Shown here piece after piece: positions 1 through 6,274 of a stretch of DNA of 13,119 nucleotides. Position numbers and translations under genes: made by a program. The stretch is from contig JARGFV010000074.1 of assembly GCA_029210545.1 (NCBI GenBank), forward strand, positions 1 through 13,119. The letters run 5' to 3'. The notes under the pieces are model-generated. The model ran no database searches, was not told where the DNA came from, and saw only the letters and a list, made by a program, of their open reading frames with translations. Position 1 is the stretch's first letter, and each line of letters opens with the position of its first letter. The stretch comes from a bacterium (GTDB taxonomy: Bacteria > BMS3Abin14).

Positions 1-57
1 CCTTCCCGGACGCAACCGGCCATCGATCCGGGCGTCCTTCCCAGGCGCGGCTTGTCG

Positions 58-112
58 TTGATTTGGGCGCCCCGCGCGGGGCGCATTGATGACTTTTTGC
101 GAAGCCATCAAA
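58..112 (-). repeat. Partial copy of family-1 multi-hairpin repeat
   Basis: This stretch carries the terminal hairpin (TTGATGGC-type arm, CGCAAAAAG loop) and the 18-bp GC palindrome centred near 75-76. Both match the outer end of the complete copies at 7276-7454 and 11444-11600, in the same orientation as the first of these. The rest of the element is missing or degenerate. Positions 21-34 resemble the sequence next to the palindrome in the 11444 copy, so a decayed remnant may extend to the window edge. Confidence 0.75.
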
Positions 113-128
113 CAATCGGTCCCGAATC

Positions 129-186
129 TACTCTGCACTCTGCACTGATTTACCCCTTTGGACTTTGGACTTTGGACCTTGGACTG
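129..186. repeat. Short tandem repeats just past the permease stop
   Basis: An 8-bp CTCTGCA-type duplication lies at about 129-145, followed by a run of about four 7-bp TTTGGAC units at about 157-185. The tract ends only a few bases from the permease stop codon at 190-192. No coding potential is evident. Confidence 0.6.
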
Positions 187-189
187 ACC

Positions 190-1140
190 TTATACCACCA
201 TCCTGAAGACCAGCCCCGTCACCACAGCGCCCGACAGGCAAAGCCCGAGGTAAACGAAAAAGAGGCGCCGCTCGAAGATCTTCCAGAGCACCAGCAGCGC
301 CGGGATGCTCGTCACCGGCCCGGCTACCAGGAAGGTCGCCGCAGCCCCGGGGTCCATTCCCAGGTCAAGGAGACCCCTGATAATGGGCACCACGGGTACC
401 TGGTGGGCCGGGAGGGGCGCCCCGAGGACGGCTGCCCACAGCAGCGAGCTGACCTGGGGCTTGCCCGCCAGGACCTTCACAAAGTCCATGGGCACAGCCA
501 TCTCCAGGATGACCTGCACTGCTACTGCCATCAGGAGGAACTTCCCCACGAACCGGGATGTGTCCCGCGCTCTTTCGAGAAAGAACAACAGCCTGTTTTC
601 CCTGGGAATAACCACCATGGTGGGGATGGAGATGTCGTTGGCGCAGGCGATGTCGTAGGCGGGCGCCAGCGAACCGTCCCCTGTAAAAACAGGCTTGATC
701 CTGACGATGTTTTCCGAAAAATTACTACGTTTTTCAAGGAGATAAGTTACGCCGCCCACCAGAAACCCCATGCCGGCCGCACTGATGATCTTGGTCCACG
801 CGAAGACCGGGCCCAGGCCCGCCCAGGTGATGGTCAGGGCGTCGGGGCTCATGAGAGGCGAAGTGGCCAGGAGAGCCAGCAGTGGGGGCAGGGGAACCCC
901 GGAAACGGCAAGAGGGATGACAACAGGAAGAACCCCGCAGGCGCAAAGGGGACTGAAAATACCCAGAAAAACAGCCAGAGGGATGGTGGCAGCCCCCGAG
1001 TCCCTCATGTAGGCCCGGAGCTTCAGGTCCCACTGGAACGTCTTTATGAAGGCCGCCACACCGACGCCCAGGACAAAAGCCGGGACGAGCTGCCACAGTT
1101 CCCGGCCATAGATCCCGATGGCCTCAAGCATGATGGACAT
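190..1140 (-). CDS. Inner-membrane permease, ArsP/DUF318 (SO_0444) type
   Basis: A 316-residue polytopic membrane protein. Two halves each carry a re-entrant-looking motif: SPLCACGVLP at about 63-72 followed by TSPLMSPDAL at about 93-102, and PLPAHQVPVVPI at about 242-253 followed by AGPVTSIPAL at about 273-282. The CAC pair (Cys66, Cys68) and the duplicated layout are typical of the permease family that includes ArsP organoarsenical efflux proteins and SO_0444-like metal exporters. A polar loop at about 136-192 should be cytosolic. The substrate cannot be read from sequence; metal or metalloid efflux is an inference from the family. It is the last gene of the minus-strand cluster, about 260 bp after the FmdE gene, with repeats between them. 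No strong ribosome binding site precedes the ATG, and a second in-frame ATG lies three codons on. Confidence 0.85.
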   Translation of the reverse strand: MSIMLEAIGIYGRELWQLVPAFVLGVGVAAFIKTFQWDLKLRAYMRDSGAATIPLAVFLGIFSPLCACGVLPVVIPLAVSGVPLPPLLALLATSPLMSPDALTITWAGLGPVFAWTKIISAAGMGFLVGGVTYLLEKRSNFSENIVRIKPVFTGDGSLAPAYDIACANDISIPTMVVIPRENRLLFFLERARDTSRFVGKFLLMAVAVQVILEMAVPMDFVKVLAGKPQVSSLLWAAVLGAPLPAHQVPVVPIIRGLLDLGMDPGAAATFLVAGPVTSIPALLVLWKIFERRLFFVYLGLCLSGAVVTGLVFRMVV

Positions 1141-1217
1141 GCTAATAGTCCAGCATGCAGCTCGCGCCGGTCAGGCGGGAGCTGGGGTGGGGCATCAAGT
1201 AGCCCATTTCATAATTC

Positions 1218-1300
1218 TTCTTCCCCCTTGAGGGGGGAAGACCGAGATGGGGGTGAATTGCCCCCTCACCCCGACCCTCTCCCACGACGGGGAGAGGGAG
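1218..1300. repeat. Two G/C-strand-biased hairpin repeats between FmdE and permease genes
   Basis: One hairpin has arms CTTCCCCC (1220-1227) and GGGGGAAG (1233-1240). A second has CCCTCTCC (from 1275) and GGAGAGGG (to 1298). This type of sequence is a common dispersed intergenic repeat in environmental bacterial genomes. It occupies most of the 262-bp gap upstream of the permease; no gene is seen here. Confidence 0.6.
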
Positions 1301-1323
1301 AATGATGTCAAAGGCGGCGATTA

Positions 1324-1383
1324 ATAACCTCGCCTCACAAAATGAGCCCATGGATTCCCAAAGGAAACTTTTTGTGAGGTTAT
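1324..1383 (-). terminator. Imperfect hairpin after the FmdE gene, possible terminator
   Basis: CCTCACAAAA (1333-1342) pairs perfectly with TTTTGTGAGG (1370-1379), and ATAACCTC (1324-1331) pairs with GAGGTTAT (1376-1383). The two pairings overlap, so they either compete or form one long stem with a duplicated CGAGG bulge. It lies about 20 bp downstream of the FmdE stop codon, so termination is plausible, but there is no clear U tract. A small mobile repeat is the alternative. Confidence 0.4.
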
Positions 1384-1402
1384 CATGATAGTTGGACAAG
1401 GC

Positions 1403-1885
1403 TTATGCTCCCGGGTATCTGCTGACGGTCCCAAGGCCGGTGACAACCTTCGATTCCAGGAGTTCACTGTCCGGGGCCGATGTGAAACGATCCATGAGCA
1501 CGCTCCTTGCTTCCGGTGACCTCTCGCCCCTGATCCGGTCAAGAGCGCCGGGCAAGGGCGATACTTCGATCCCCGTACCCTTCCCTTCTTCCGTCAGGAT
1601 CAGGGAAGAGTTCCGCCCGCGGAGCAGGACCAGGTTACCGTTACCCCACGTACATCCGGTAAAAAGCTGGATCCCGTCCACGGCGCACCCGAACCCGCGG
1701 AAAAAACCGAAAAGGCGTTTATCCCCGCCCAACGAACCTTGTTCGGCATTGGTCAGCATCGCCCTCTTCGCGACCCGGGCACCGAGTAGCACCATGGGGC
1801 AAAGGTGCCCGTGGACCCGCAGGATGAGTCCGATCTCCTCCTCAGAAAGCCCATCAGAATGCATAGTGGTGGGGACAGTCGTCAC
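1403..1885 (-). CDS. FmdE-domain protein
   Basis: 160 residues, essentially one FmdE domain (family of formylmethanofuran dehydrogenase subunit E). Visible signature: HGHLCP at 25-30 (usually HGHLCPG, here followed by Met), then GCAVDGIQLFTGCTWGNGNL at about 66-85, which matches the family's Cys-Asp-x-Ile-Gln and GCT-G-GNL motifs. His25, His27, Cys29, Cys67 and Cys78 are the candidate metal ligands. No C-terminal zinc-finger domain is present, unlike longer homologues. The GTG at 1885 is preferred because GGGAG lies 7 nt upstream; the ATG at 1864 has no such site. Its first 32 nt overlap the end of the AAA gene, which points to translational coupling. Metal or cofactor binding is a family inference; the partner enzyme is unknown, since no formylmethanofuran dehydrogenase subunits are visible here. 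Confidence 0.88.
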   Translation of the reverse strand: MTTVPTTMHSDGLSEEEIGLILRVHGHLCPMVLLGARVAKRAMLTNAEQGSLGGDKRLFGFFRGFGCAVDGIQLFTGCTWGNGNLVLLRGRNSSLILTEEGKGTGIEVSPLPGALDRIRGERSPEARSVLMDRFTSAPDSELLESKVVTGLGTVSRYPGA

Positions 1886-2735
1886 GGTATATCTCCCAGT
1901 ACTTCTCAGTCATGTCGGGGGAAAGCCAGGGCTCCACCTGGTCCACAGCAGCGATAAAATCCTCCATCTGCACCTTTTCGGAATCCCGTTCGACAGCGTT
2001 TAACACCGCCCTTTTGCACAGGTTCTCCACGTCCCACCCCACGAAACCCTCGGTACGGTTCGCAAGCTCGGTGACGTCGATCTGGCCGCCCAGGGTGGGG
2101 ATCCTGTCGACGTAGATCTTCAGCATCCCCTCCCGGTCCCCGGCAGTGGGAGGAGAGACGAAGACCTTGCGGTTGAACCGCTTTTTTTCCTTGATGATGG
2201 CCTGGTCCACGATGTCGACCCGGTATGCCGATCCCATGAGCATGATGTCGGTTCTGCCCTCGATCCGGTCTATCTGCCTTATGAACACCTCGGTAAGTTC
2301 CCTGTCAGCGAACGTGGGCGGTTTGCCCCTGAAGTTGCCCGGACCCCATTCGTAATCAGAGCCGGCCCTAGGGGCCAGCCATTCGGTGTCGGAGATGTAC
2401 AAAACACATGGAGCCTCGTGTTCGGCATCGTGGAACGCCTGCTCCAACTCCCGGGGTTTGCCAAGCATCTCCTGGCCCGAGATATAGACATAAGACACAC
2501 CCGCTTCCGTGGCGGCTGCCTCGGCAAGCATGGTGATCCCGACACCCAAGGGGCCCCAGATAAGGACCCCCGACGGGATGGTGAGCTGGTGCCTGGCCAG
2601 AAGCTCCGCCTTCATCAGGGGCAGGCTGACCATCTCCCGGACGATACGCTTGGGACCTTCCAGGCCGCCGATGTCGTCCCAGGTCAAGGTGGGTTCTTTT
2701 ACCTCATAGTAGATACGGTTGAGTTTTCGATGCAA
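1854..2735 (-). CDS. CDC48/p97-like AAA protein with degenerate ATPase motifs
   Basis: A single AAA module of about 293 residues. Family features are clear: TWDDIGGLEGPKRIVREMV before the P-loop, TEGFVGWDVENLCKRAVLNA in the lid, and a C-terminal helix resembling that of p97. The catalytic motifs are altered. Walker A reads GPLGVGIT instead of GPPGTGKT (lysine replaced by isoleucine), Walker B reads VLYISDTEW where the DE pair is expected (Asp to Ser, Glu to Asp), and the sensor-1 Asn is Tyr in GSAYRVD. The two arginine-finger positions remain (RFNR). It should therefore be a pseudo-ATPase or a non-hydrolysing partner. The start chosen is TTG at 2735, which has AAGGAG 6 nt upstream; the in-frame ATG at 2804 would add 23 residues (including a hydrophobic stretch) but has no ribosome binding site. 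It overlaps the FmdE gene. Confidence 0.85.
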   Translation of the reverse strand: MHRKLNRIYYEVKEPTLTWDDIGGLEGPKRIVREMVSLPLMKAELLARHQLTIPSGVLIWGPLGVGITMLAEAAATEAGVSYVYISGQEMLGKPRELEQAFHDAEHEAPCVLYISDTEWLAPRAGSDYEWGPGNFRGKPPTFADRELTEVFIRQIDRIEGRTDIMLMGSAYRVDIVDQAIIKEKKRFNRKVFVSPPTAGDREGMLKIYVDRIPTLGGQIDVTELANRTEGFVGWDVENLCKRAVLNAVERDSEKVQMEDFIAAVDQVEPWLSPDMTEKYWEIYRDDCPHHYAF

Positions 2736-2804
2736 GGGGAGCTCCTTAACTTTTTTGAATATGGAAGGTGGAAGAAGAACGAAAAACAGACAGTTTCCCG
2801 TCAT

Positions 2805-3014
2805 AACTGACAGACAGCTGACGCCAAAATGTCATTAAAACGCTCTTTCCCCTGATTTCTGGTTACTGGTTCCTGGTTTCTGTTTAAAGACTTCACTTAG
2901 CGTGCCAATTAGCATCAACTCCAGATTCCATATTTTTAATTCCCGATAAATTGCACTTGGCCTTCAGCTGCCTGCTCTGAGCGTAGCTGGCAGCAAAGCA
3001 GTTGCGCTGTGGCG
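2805..3014. repeat. Intergenic stretch with low-complexity repeats
   Basis: No gene is seen. Positions 2853-2882 hold imperfect tandem copies of a CTGGTT(C/A)CTGG-type unit, a common dispersed motif. Positions 2970-3000 are rich in CAGCTG/CTGCC words and include a GCTGCC...GGCAGC inverted pair. A promoter for the AAA-FmdE pair could lie here but none is convincing. Confidence 0.5.
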
Positions 3015-3812
3015 CTAAAAGGCCATGCCTTCCCCAGCTGGTAGCTGATAGCTATAGATCACCCTGTCCACATTGGCTGGCAGCTTTTCCAGGGCAACAC
3101 CCTCCTGCACCTTCTCCAGAACCGCCTTTCCCCGCAGGATCAACGGCTGATCCAACTTTGTGTTGGTCATGGTGATATCCTTTCCAGTGCGGCACTGCTG
3201 ACCACAGGAACCTTTATCAGTCCAGCTATCGGCCTCCCCGTCATATAGCCAGGGGCATGAGGCCGAAACGGTAATGAGCCGTTCCTCCAGGTGCAGGGAC
3301 AGGGCAAAACCGTCCACCTCGGGCACACGCAGCCAGTGGCGCGGCAAGTCCAGTTCCAGCCGGGTCACCCCCATTTGCCCAAGAAAGTCCAGGAAACCGC
3401 TGTCGTAAAGGGGACCCCAGGCGAAATACCTTTTGGACGTTTCATCCAGTTCATCCCAAAGGTCGAACTCCCCCGGGCCGCGCCTGAAGCGCATGAGAAG
3501 TCGGCCCGCCGTGACCCGGGGGCCGTTGAGTTTACCTGCCTGATCCAGGATCCCCCAATCGTTGATCACGATCTCGCCCCAACCCATCTCAAGGGCAGTT
3601 TCCACAACTTTCATGACCTTCAGGTCCTGGCCGGGACCTGCGATGGGGGTCACCAGGGTGAGACCTTCCGTTTTGAACGCCCCTGATATCTTTATGATCT
3701 GCTCCATTTCGGGCAGGAGATCAAAACAGCTCTCGGAACCGAAACGGTATCCGTCCCAGCCCTCAAGGGGGGAATGTGAGTTGAAATTGTCCAGGTACCT
3801 GCTTCTTGACAT
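3015..3812 (-). CDS. UbiV-like U32-family iron-sulfur protein
   Basis: 265 residues, TIM-barrel-like U32 relative. Segments such as EIVINDWGIL (about 80-89) and TAGRLLMRFRRGP (about 101-113) resemble UbiV-type proteins. There are four cysteines: Cys29, Cys186, Cys203 and Cys207. This one-plus-three spacing with a final CxxxC mirrors the [4Fe-4S] ligands described for E. coli UbiV (Cys39, 180, 193, 197, from memory). It lies 18 bp after the UbiU-like gene, and UbiU and UbiV are known to act as a heterodimer in oxygen-independent hydroxylation in ubiquinone synthesis. No ubiquinone genes are nearby, so the substrate is open. The last residues (about 253-265) are encoded by CAGCTACCAGCTG-type low-complexity sequence and may be a repeat-derived tail. 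Confidence 0.75.
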   Translation of the reverse strand: MSRSRYLDNFNSHSPLEGWDGYRFGSESCFDLLPEMEQIIKISGAFKTEGLTLVTPIAGPGQDLKVMKVVETALEMGWGEIVINDWGILDQAGKLNGPRVTAGRLLMRFRRGPGEFDLWDELDETSKRYFAWGPLYDSGFLDFLGQMGVTRLELDLPRHWLRVPEVDGFALSLHLEERLITVSASCPWLYDGEADSWTDKGSCGQQCRTGKDITMTNTKLDQPLILRGKAVLEKVQEGVALEKLPANVDRVIYSYQLPAGEGMAF

Positions 3813-3830
3813 GCCTTTACCGGGCCCCCC

Positions 3831-4844
3831 TTACCATGTACCGCAGATCTTTGGGTAGTAGCAGTTGTGGGGTGTGCAGGGGTGGCCGAAGATGGCGCGA
3901 TATTCCTCCCGACACCTTGTTACCCATTCCCTCCACCCTGGTGTCCCGGATAGTTCCGGGGCGGATAACCCAGACGCCGGCAAGGGGGGCATGGATGCCA
4001 GGACCCTGTCCAAAGTGCTGACCAGCTGGAGCTTTCTGGTAAGTGGAGTTCCCCTTCCCACAACTTTAAACGCTGCAACACCGGCTGCCGCCAGGAACGG
4101 GACAGCGCAGAGGCCACATCCATCCCGACGGTCGCTTTGGGCCAGATCAGCATAATGGCCCGAGACACGGGCTGGAGGAGCTGAACCATTTTCGTCTTCC
4201 AGCTCCCACTTCCATTCGCAGGGCCAGCGGCGATCCGGGCTGTCGTGGACGAAGGAGCATACCCCCTCGATATTGGGGCACTTGCCCACCAAGACGAACG
4301 CTTCGTACTCCAAGTCCGGCACACTCTCAATCATTTCGAGGATCTGTTCGGCGGTCAGGAACCGGGGGAGGATGATCCGGCTGACTCCCAGGCGGCTGTA
4401 CATTCTGACAGCGTGAGCGTTGGAGGCCAACCCCATGGTGCTCAGATGTAAAGGGACCTCGATATTATCCCTGGCCAGGGCTTTCATGAGCCCGGGGTCG
4501 GCGGCGATGACAGCATCCACCCGGATGTCCCTCGCCCACCGCACCAGGTCCAGGACCGCCGGTAACTGCTCGTCCATGTAGAAGGGCGCGTTGAGGGTCA
4601 GGGCAAAGCGGCCGCCCCCTTTTTGGGTGAGGCGGACAGCGTTCTCAAACTCCCCCAGGGAGGAGAACTGCGCGCCTGGAAAGGTCCGCTGGTTCAGGAG
4701 CACCGTGGAAGGGTACCGTTCCTGCCATCGGGAAGGGATTACCCCCCCGTAGAGCCACCTGGCCCCGGCTTCAAGGAGTGGCACGACCTCCTCGACGGAG
4801 TTGATGGGGGCGAGAATGTGGGGGGATTTAATACTATAATTCAT
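3831..4844 (-). CDS. UbiU-like U32-family protein with extra C-terminal cysteines
   Basis: 337 residues from the ATG at 4844. The N terminus (HILAPINSVEEVVPLLEAGA) and the KVVGRG motif late in the barrel are typical of the U32 'peptidase' family, whose studied members (UbiU, TrhP, RlhA) are involved in hydroxylation rather than shown to be proteases. Cys189 and Cys196 (CX6C), Cys209, and Cys243 or Cys246 fit the UbiU [4Fe-4S] ligand pattern. A further C-terminal set, Cys323, Cys328 and Cys334 (CX4CX5C), is unusual and may bind another metal site. The open frame extends upstream to an ATG at 4928, but those 28 residues do not resemble the family and are encoded partly by repeat-like DNA. Spacing to the UbiV-like gene is 18 bp, so the two are probably co-transcribed. 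Confidence 0.82.
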   Translation of the reverse strand: MNYSIKSPHILAPINSVEEVVPLLEAGARWLYGGVIPSRWQERYPSTVLLNQRTFPGAQFSSLGEFENAVRLTQKGGGRFALTLNAPFYMDEQLPAVLDLVRWARDIRVDAVIAADPGLMKALARDNIEVPLHLSTMGLASNAHAVRMYSRLGVSRIILPRFLTAEQILEMIESVPDLEYEAFVLVGKCPNIEGVCSFVHDSPDRRWPCEWKWELEDENGSAPPARVSGHYADLAQSDRRDGCGLCAVPFLAAAGVAAFKVVGRGTPLTRKLQLVSTLDRVLASMPPLPASGLSAPELSGTPGWREWVTRCREEYRAIFGHPCTPHNCYYPKICGTW

Positions 4845-4865
4845 AGTTATTATCCGTATTAAATC

Positions 4866-4895
4866 CGTACGTGCGTATAGCGTACGTGCGCACGT
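4866..4895. repeat. Alternating purine-pyrimidine tract with direct repeat and palindrome
   Basis: CGTACGTGCG occurs at 4866-4875 and again at 4881-4890 (15-bp period), and ACGTGCGCACGT at 4884-4895 is a perfect palindrome. The tract is almost entirely alternating purine and pyrimidine. It lies just upstream of the UbiU-like start, so it could be an operator or a Z-DNA-prone spacer. Similar words (TACGCACACAC, ATACGCC, CTCACG) continue to the end of the preceding gene near 4954. Confidence 0.45.
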
Positions 4896-4951
4896 GAGTA
4901 AAATTGACCACATTTTGTTTTTACGCACACACTCATATACGCCTCACTCGC

Positions 4952-5731
4952 TCACGTTCTTTTCCTGTCCCAGAACTTTTCCTTCCTCTTGTCCCAGAAG
5001 GCCGGGTCAGATGGCACTTCCAGGACATCTCCAACGAGAACGATAGCCAGGGACGGGTCGCCCGAGACCAGGCCGAAGATATCGTCCTCACCAACCACGG
5101 CGGCTATGGTCGCAAGGGTACCCCTGTATACCTTCTCCCCGGAAAGCCCGATGCGGGAGACCACTGCCGCCGGAGTATCGGGCTCGAAACCTTCTGACAG
5201 TTCAGCGGCGAGCTGATCCAGAGGACGGTTGTTCATGTACAGCACCATGGTACCCGCAGCCCTGGCCAATTGGCCCATCTGTCGGGTATCTCCGGACTTG
5301 TCGATATGTTTGGGGCTGGTCAGGACAATGGCATGGCTGACGCCTGGCATATCAAGGGTTTTTTTTAACAGGGCTGCCGCCGCGTTGATTATCCCCACGC
5401 CGGCGATGACTCTGGCCCTCTCCCCGAAACGCTCCACCAGGGGTAAAAAGGGTGAAAAGGCGGTGATGTCACCCGGCACGAGAAACCCCACCGGAGCATT
5501 GGTCAGTCCCTCTTCCACCTCCTCCACGATCTCCCTGAAAACACGGTCGAAGGGGTCCCGGACCTCCTTACCGGCAAGAAACCGCCGAAAGGTCTCAGGA
5601 TAAGGGTCCATCGCATAGACAACGGTGCAGTTGGATAGGGCATCACTGCCTTCCAGGGTCAGGTACCGGGGGTCCCCGGGCCCGGCGCCGATGAAGTAAA
5701 CGGAATGGTATTTATCATTCTTTTTTGTCAT
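4952..5731 (-). CDS. CobM/CbiF-like tetrapyrrole (precorrin-4 C11-type) methylase
   Basis: 259 residues, the usual length for precorrin-4 C11-methyltransferase. SAM-binding features of the tetrapyrrole methylase fold are visible: VYFIGAGPGDPRYLTLEG at 11-28, VPGDITAFSP at about 85-94, GVGIINAAAALL at about 111-122, GTMVLYMNN at about 160-168, and AVVSRIGLSG followed by YRGTLATIA at about 189-210. The closest layout is CobM/CbiF. The canonical LxSGDP motif is replaced by VPGD, so the exact substrate is uncertain. No other corrin-ring genes are nearby; here it leads into the UbiU/UbiV-like pair about 107 bp downstream. ATG start at 5731; GAGGT lies 12 nt upstream, an imperfect ribosome binding site. 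The last codons and stop enter the alternating tract described separately. Confidence 0.82.
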   Translation of the reverse strand: MTKKNDKYHSVYFIGAGPGDPRYLTLEGSDALSNCTVVYAMDPYPETFRRFLAGKEVRDPFDRVFREIVEEVEEGLTNAPVGFLVPGDITAFSPFLPLVERFGERARVIAGVGIINAAAALLKKTLDMPGVSHAIVLTSPKHIDKSGDTRQMGQLARAAGTMVLYMNNRPLDQLAAELSEGFEPDTPAAVVSRIGLSGEKVYRGTLATIAAVVGEDDIFGLVSGDPSLAIVLVGDVLEVPSDPAFWDKRKEKFWDRKRT

Positions 5732-5766
5732 CTCAGATCTCGGACCTCAAAAGTGCGAGCATTGTT

Positions 5767-5853
5767 GTCATCGCGAATCACGCCGCTGGCGTGATGAAGC
5801 GATCCCGGGATTGCCACGTCGCTCTCGCCTTACTCGACGCTCCTCGCAATGAC
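5767..5853. repeat. Dispersed 'GTCATTGCGA' inverted-repeat element
   Basis: Terminal inverted repeats GTCATCGCGA (5767-5776) and TCGCAATGAC (5844-5853) enclose an 87-bp element. Inside is a perfect ATCACGCC/GGCGTGAT hairpin (5777-5795). This matches a widely seen intergenic repeat type (GTCATTGCGAGGAGC...). It is non-coding and lies upstream of the CobM-like gene. Confidence 0.7.
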
Positions 5854-5924
5854 GCCAATCTTCGGTTGGGGTTCCATGTCCCGGGTTTCAAAATAATCGA
5901 ATCCAAAATCCAGGTGTTTTCCTA

Positions 5925-6135
5925 GACGCCAGGCACCAGGCACTGTCCTTCCTCTTCCCCCACGCTCCCAGGCACCCATGCCCCCATGCTCCCATGCCCC
6001 CTCCGCTCTTCCCCATTGCCTCCCGCCTCTCGCCTATTGCCTGCCCGCCCTGCCTGTCCACCATAGCTTTAGCGACGGTGGGAGCTTGTCGAAGGGTGGC
6101 TCAATCGCCCTTCCCCGCGTCACCGCGTCCCCGCG
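5925..6135. repeat. Low-complexity C-rich repeat region
   Basis: There is no convincing gene here. Motifs include CCAGGCAC duplications (about 5930-5942), CCCATGC-type units (about 5975-6002), a CGCCT-rich stretch, and at about 6061-6098 a degenerate copy of the family-2 palindrome (ATAGCTTTAGCGACGG). The region separates the lipoprotein gene from the methylase gene. Confidence 0.5.
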
Positions 6136-6210
6136 CTTGCCACGCCGTCTTGTCACGGCGTCTTGTCACGGCGTAGCCCCAGCGAAGACGGAAACTATGG
6201 CGAAGGCGGG
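6136..6210 (+). repeat. Family-2 element, copy with three 13-bp units
   Basis: It begins with three consecutive 13-bp units (CTTGCCACGCCGT, then CTTGTCACGGCGT twice; 6136-6148, 6149-6161, 6162-6174). Two AGCGAAGACGG / GCGAAGGCGG-type arms follow. It sits between CCCCGCG and TCTCCGCG, i.e. inside family-3-like sequence, as do the other copies. Confidence 0.7.
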
Positions 6211-6274
6211 TCTCCGCGTCAAACGAACTTGCTTTTCAGACCCTCCCATGCCCCCACGCCCTCTCGGCTCTCCC

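Noticed and set aside
52-1305. Long plus-strand open frame antisense to the permease
   Set aside because: Its translation is rich in His, Arg, Gly and Pro with no domain signal, whereas the minus strand encodes a clear membrane transporter. It is a GC-rich shadow frame that also runs through repeats.
1142-1399. Small minus-strand open frame upstream of the permease
   Set aside because: It is translated from dispersed G/C-biased hairpin repeats, so coding is unlikely.
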